Source: Asterias amurensis (Eukaryota > Echinodermata > Asteroidea > Forcipulatida > Asteriidae). Taken from it: DNA of 64,000 nucleotides. The stretch lies in NCBI RefSeq assembly GCF_032118995.1, contig NC_092669.1, forward strand, positions 9,857,501 to 9,921,500, read 5' to 3'. Made by a program: the position numbers and the translations under genes. Under the pieces are notes generated by a model. The model saw only the letters and a list, made by a program, of their open reading frames with translations, was not told the origin of the DNA and searched no databases. Below, one piece after another: positions 62,817 through 64,000 of this stretch. Position 1 is the first letter of the stretch, and every line of letters starts with the position of its first letter.

Positions 62817-63022
62817 AACCGCTCAGCTCCTATTTCAGAAAATGAAAGTTGTATTGAATTTTGTTTCACTGGAGTGATTGAAACTACACATATTATCTTC
62901 AGTAGGACCCCATAAAAAATGATAATAAATTTTATCTGCATACATTATATTACTTCCTTGTTTTGATAAAACAGTTTTAATCACATGTACTTCCTTCTAA
63001 AACTAAGCCAAGTTCATTATCT

Positions 63023-63390
63023 TAAAGGAAGGTACACGTTTGGTAATTACTCAAAACAAATATTAAAGGAAGGTACACGTTTGGTAGTTGTCAAAGACCA
63101 GTCTTCTCACTTGGTGTAGGCCATCACAACCATAAAATAGCAAGCCTGTGAAAATTTGGGCTCAATTGGTCATCGGAGTTGCAAGAAAATGATGAAAGAA
63201 AAAACACCCTTGTACGAAATTGTGTGGTTTCAGATAAGGATAAAAGACTTCTAGCTAGAAGTCTTGTATTTTTTTAGTGAGAAATTACCCCTTTCTCAAA
63301 AACTACGCTACTTCAGAGGGAGTCGTTTCCCACAGTGTTTTATACTATCAACATCTCTCCAATGCTTGTTACCAAGTCAGGTTTTGACCA
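63023..63390. repeat. TTAA-D element with duplicated left end
   Basis: TTAAAGGAAGGTACACGTTT occurs at 63023 and again at 63064, so a left end sits before or inside another copy. It is truncated on the right after ACCAAGTCAGGTTTTGA. Confidence 0.65.
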
Positions 63391-63628
63391 GGGTTCTAGA
63401 AGTGGAAGGAGAGGACAGATAACCACGCACCACCCCCCTAGTTACAACACTACATTTGTACAGACAGGCTGAGATCGGGCGGTGTGTTCTTGGCCAGAGT
63501 GCGCTGTTTGCACGCCCTAAAAATAGGAACATGAGCCAAGAACAATAAACTCGGAATACCCAACATTTCAGCAGGGATCAGTCGACAACACTGTAGCAAA
63601 TGGTGCTACATCATCATCGTTTGGGTGT

Positions 63629-63963
63629 AAGATACATGAAGAGCAATCCTACGTGCTCTTGAGCATCCAAGGACACACCGCCTGAAGTCAAGGTATAAGT
63701 CTAGTCTGTACGTTATGTTTTCTGCGTATCTACAAAGTATTTCCCTGTGTGTAGTAGACTTATAATGAACATTATCTTCAAGTACGCACTAATCCTCCAA
63801 TCAGATTCGCAGAATGGAAGATACATGAAGAGCAATCCTACGTGCTCTTGAGCATCCAAGGACACACCGCCTGAAGTCAAGGTATAAGTCTAGTCTGGTA
63901 GTTATGTTTTGTGCGTACTACAAAGTATGTCCCTGTGTGTAGTAGACTTATAATGAACACTAT
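63629..63963. repeat. 189-bp tandem duplication
   Basis: AAGATACATGAAGAGCAATC begins units at 63629 and 63818; the second unit runs to GTAGACTTATAATGAACA. No coding sequence recognised from 63391 to the window end. Confidence 0.8.
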
Positions 63964-64000
63964 GGTAAAGCCCCTTGTACTTGGTACTAGGATAAGTGTG

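Noticed and set aside
63430-63640. Segment with AACAATAAACTCGG followed by a TGGTGCTACATC word, considered as the end of a long terminal repeat.
   Set aside because: No second copy, no matching repeat end and no coding region are in the window. The call cannot be supported.

Overview
The window looks like animal nuclear DNA, most likely from an echinoderm and possibly a sea star. This is inferred from intron-rich genes with GT-AG junctions, intronless poly-C2H2 zinc-finger genes, an UNC5-type ZU5/UPA/death-domain gene, adiponutrin-type patatin genes, and very dense short inverted-repeat elements of a kind I associate with echinoderm genomes. No species call can be made by eye.

Layout. Positions 1-14740 hold a small C2H2 zinc-finger cluster: a 27-finger gene (+, 26-2380), a 16-finger gene (+, 9104-10474) and a 10-finger gene with two decayed leading fingers (-, 13225-14394). 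Decaying fingers lie around all three. The two plus-strand genes each stop inside an inter-finger linker and are followed by out-of-use fingers. Positions 19350-34815 hold two minus-strand paralogous patatin-like (PNPLA/adiponutrin-type) genes, each reconstructed here from GT-AG exons with consistent reading phase. Copy B (30739-34815, 317 aa) keeps the GXSXG nucleophile elbow. Copy A (19350-22840, 325 aa) has GISSN instead. Positions 42217-56974 hold one eight-exon plus-strand gene of about 1741 aa. It has a proline-rich N-terminus, then ZU5, UPA and death domains, then a very long tail that carries an array of YED[VIM] tyrosine motifs alternating with SH3-type proline motifs. I see no recognisable gene from 56975 to 64000.

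Almost everything else is interspersed repeat. The commonest are short elements with terminal inverted repeats bounded by TTAA (called TTAA-A to TTAA-E here; about thirty full or partial copies). Others are foldback elements with 9-bp target duplications and TAG...CTA ends, tRNA-derived SINEs (some fused head to head into palindromes), other foldbacks and a few minisatellites. Several are nested, which gives relative ages. None carries a visible transposase or reverse transcriptase.

The three gene groups are not an operon and nothing shows that they work together. The most unusual item is the death-domain adaptor with its phosphotyrosine/SH3-motif tail. The second is the patatin pair in which one copy has an altered catalytic elbow.
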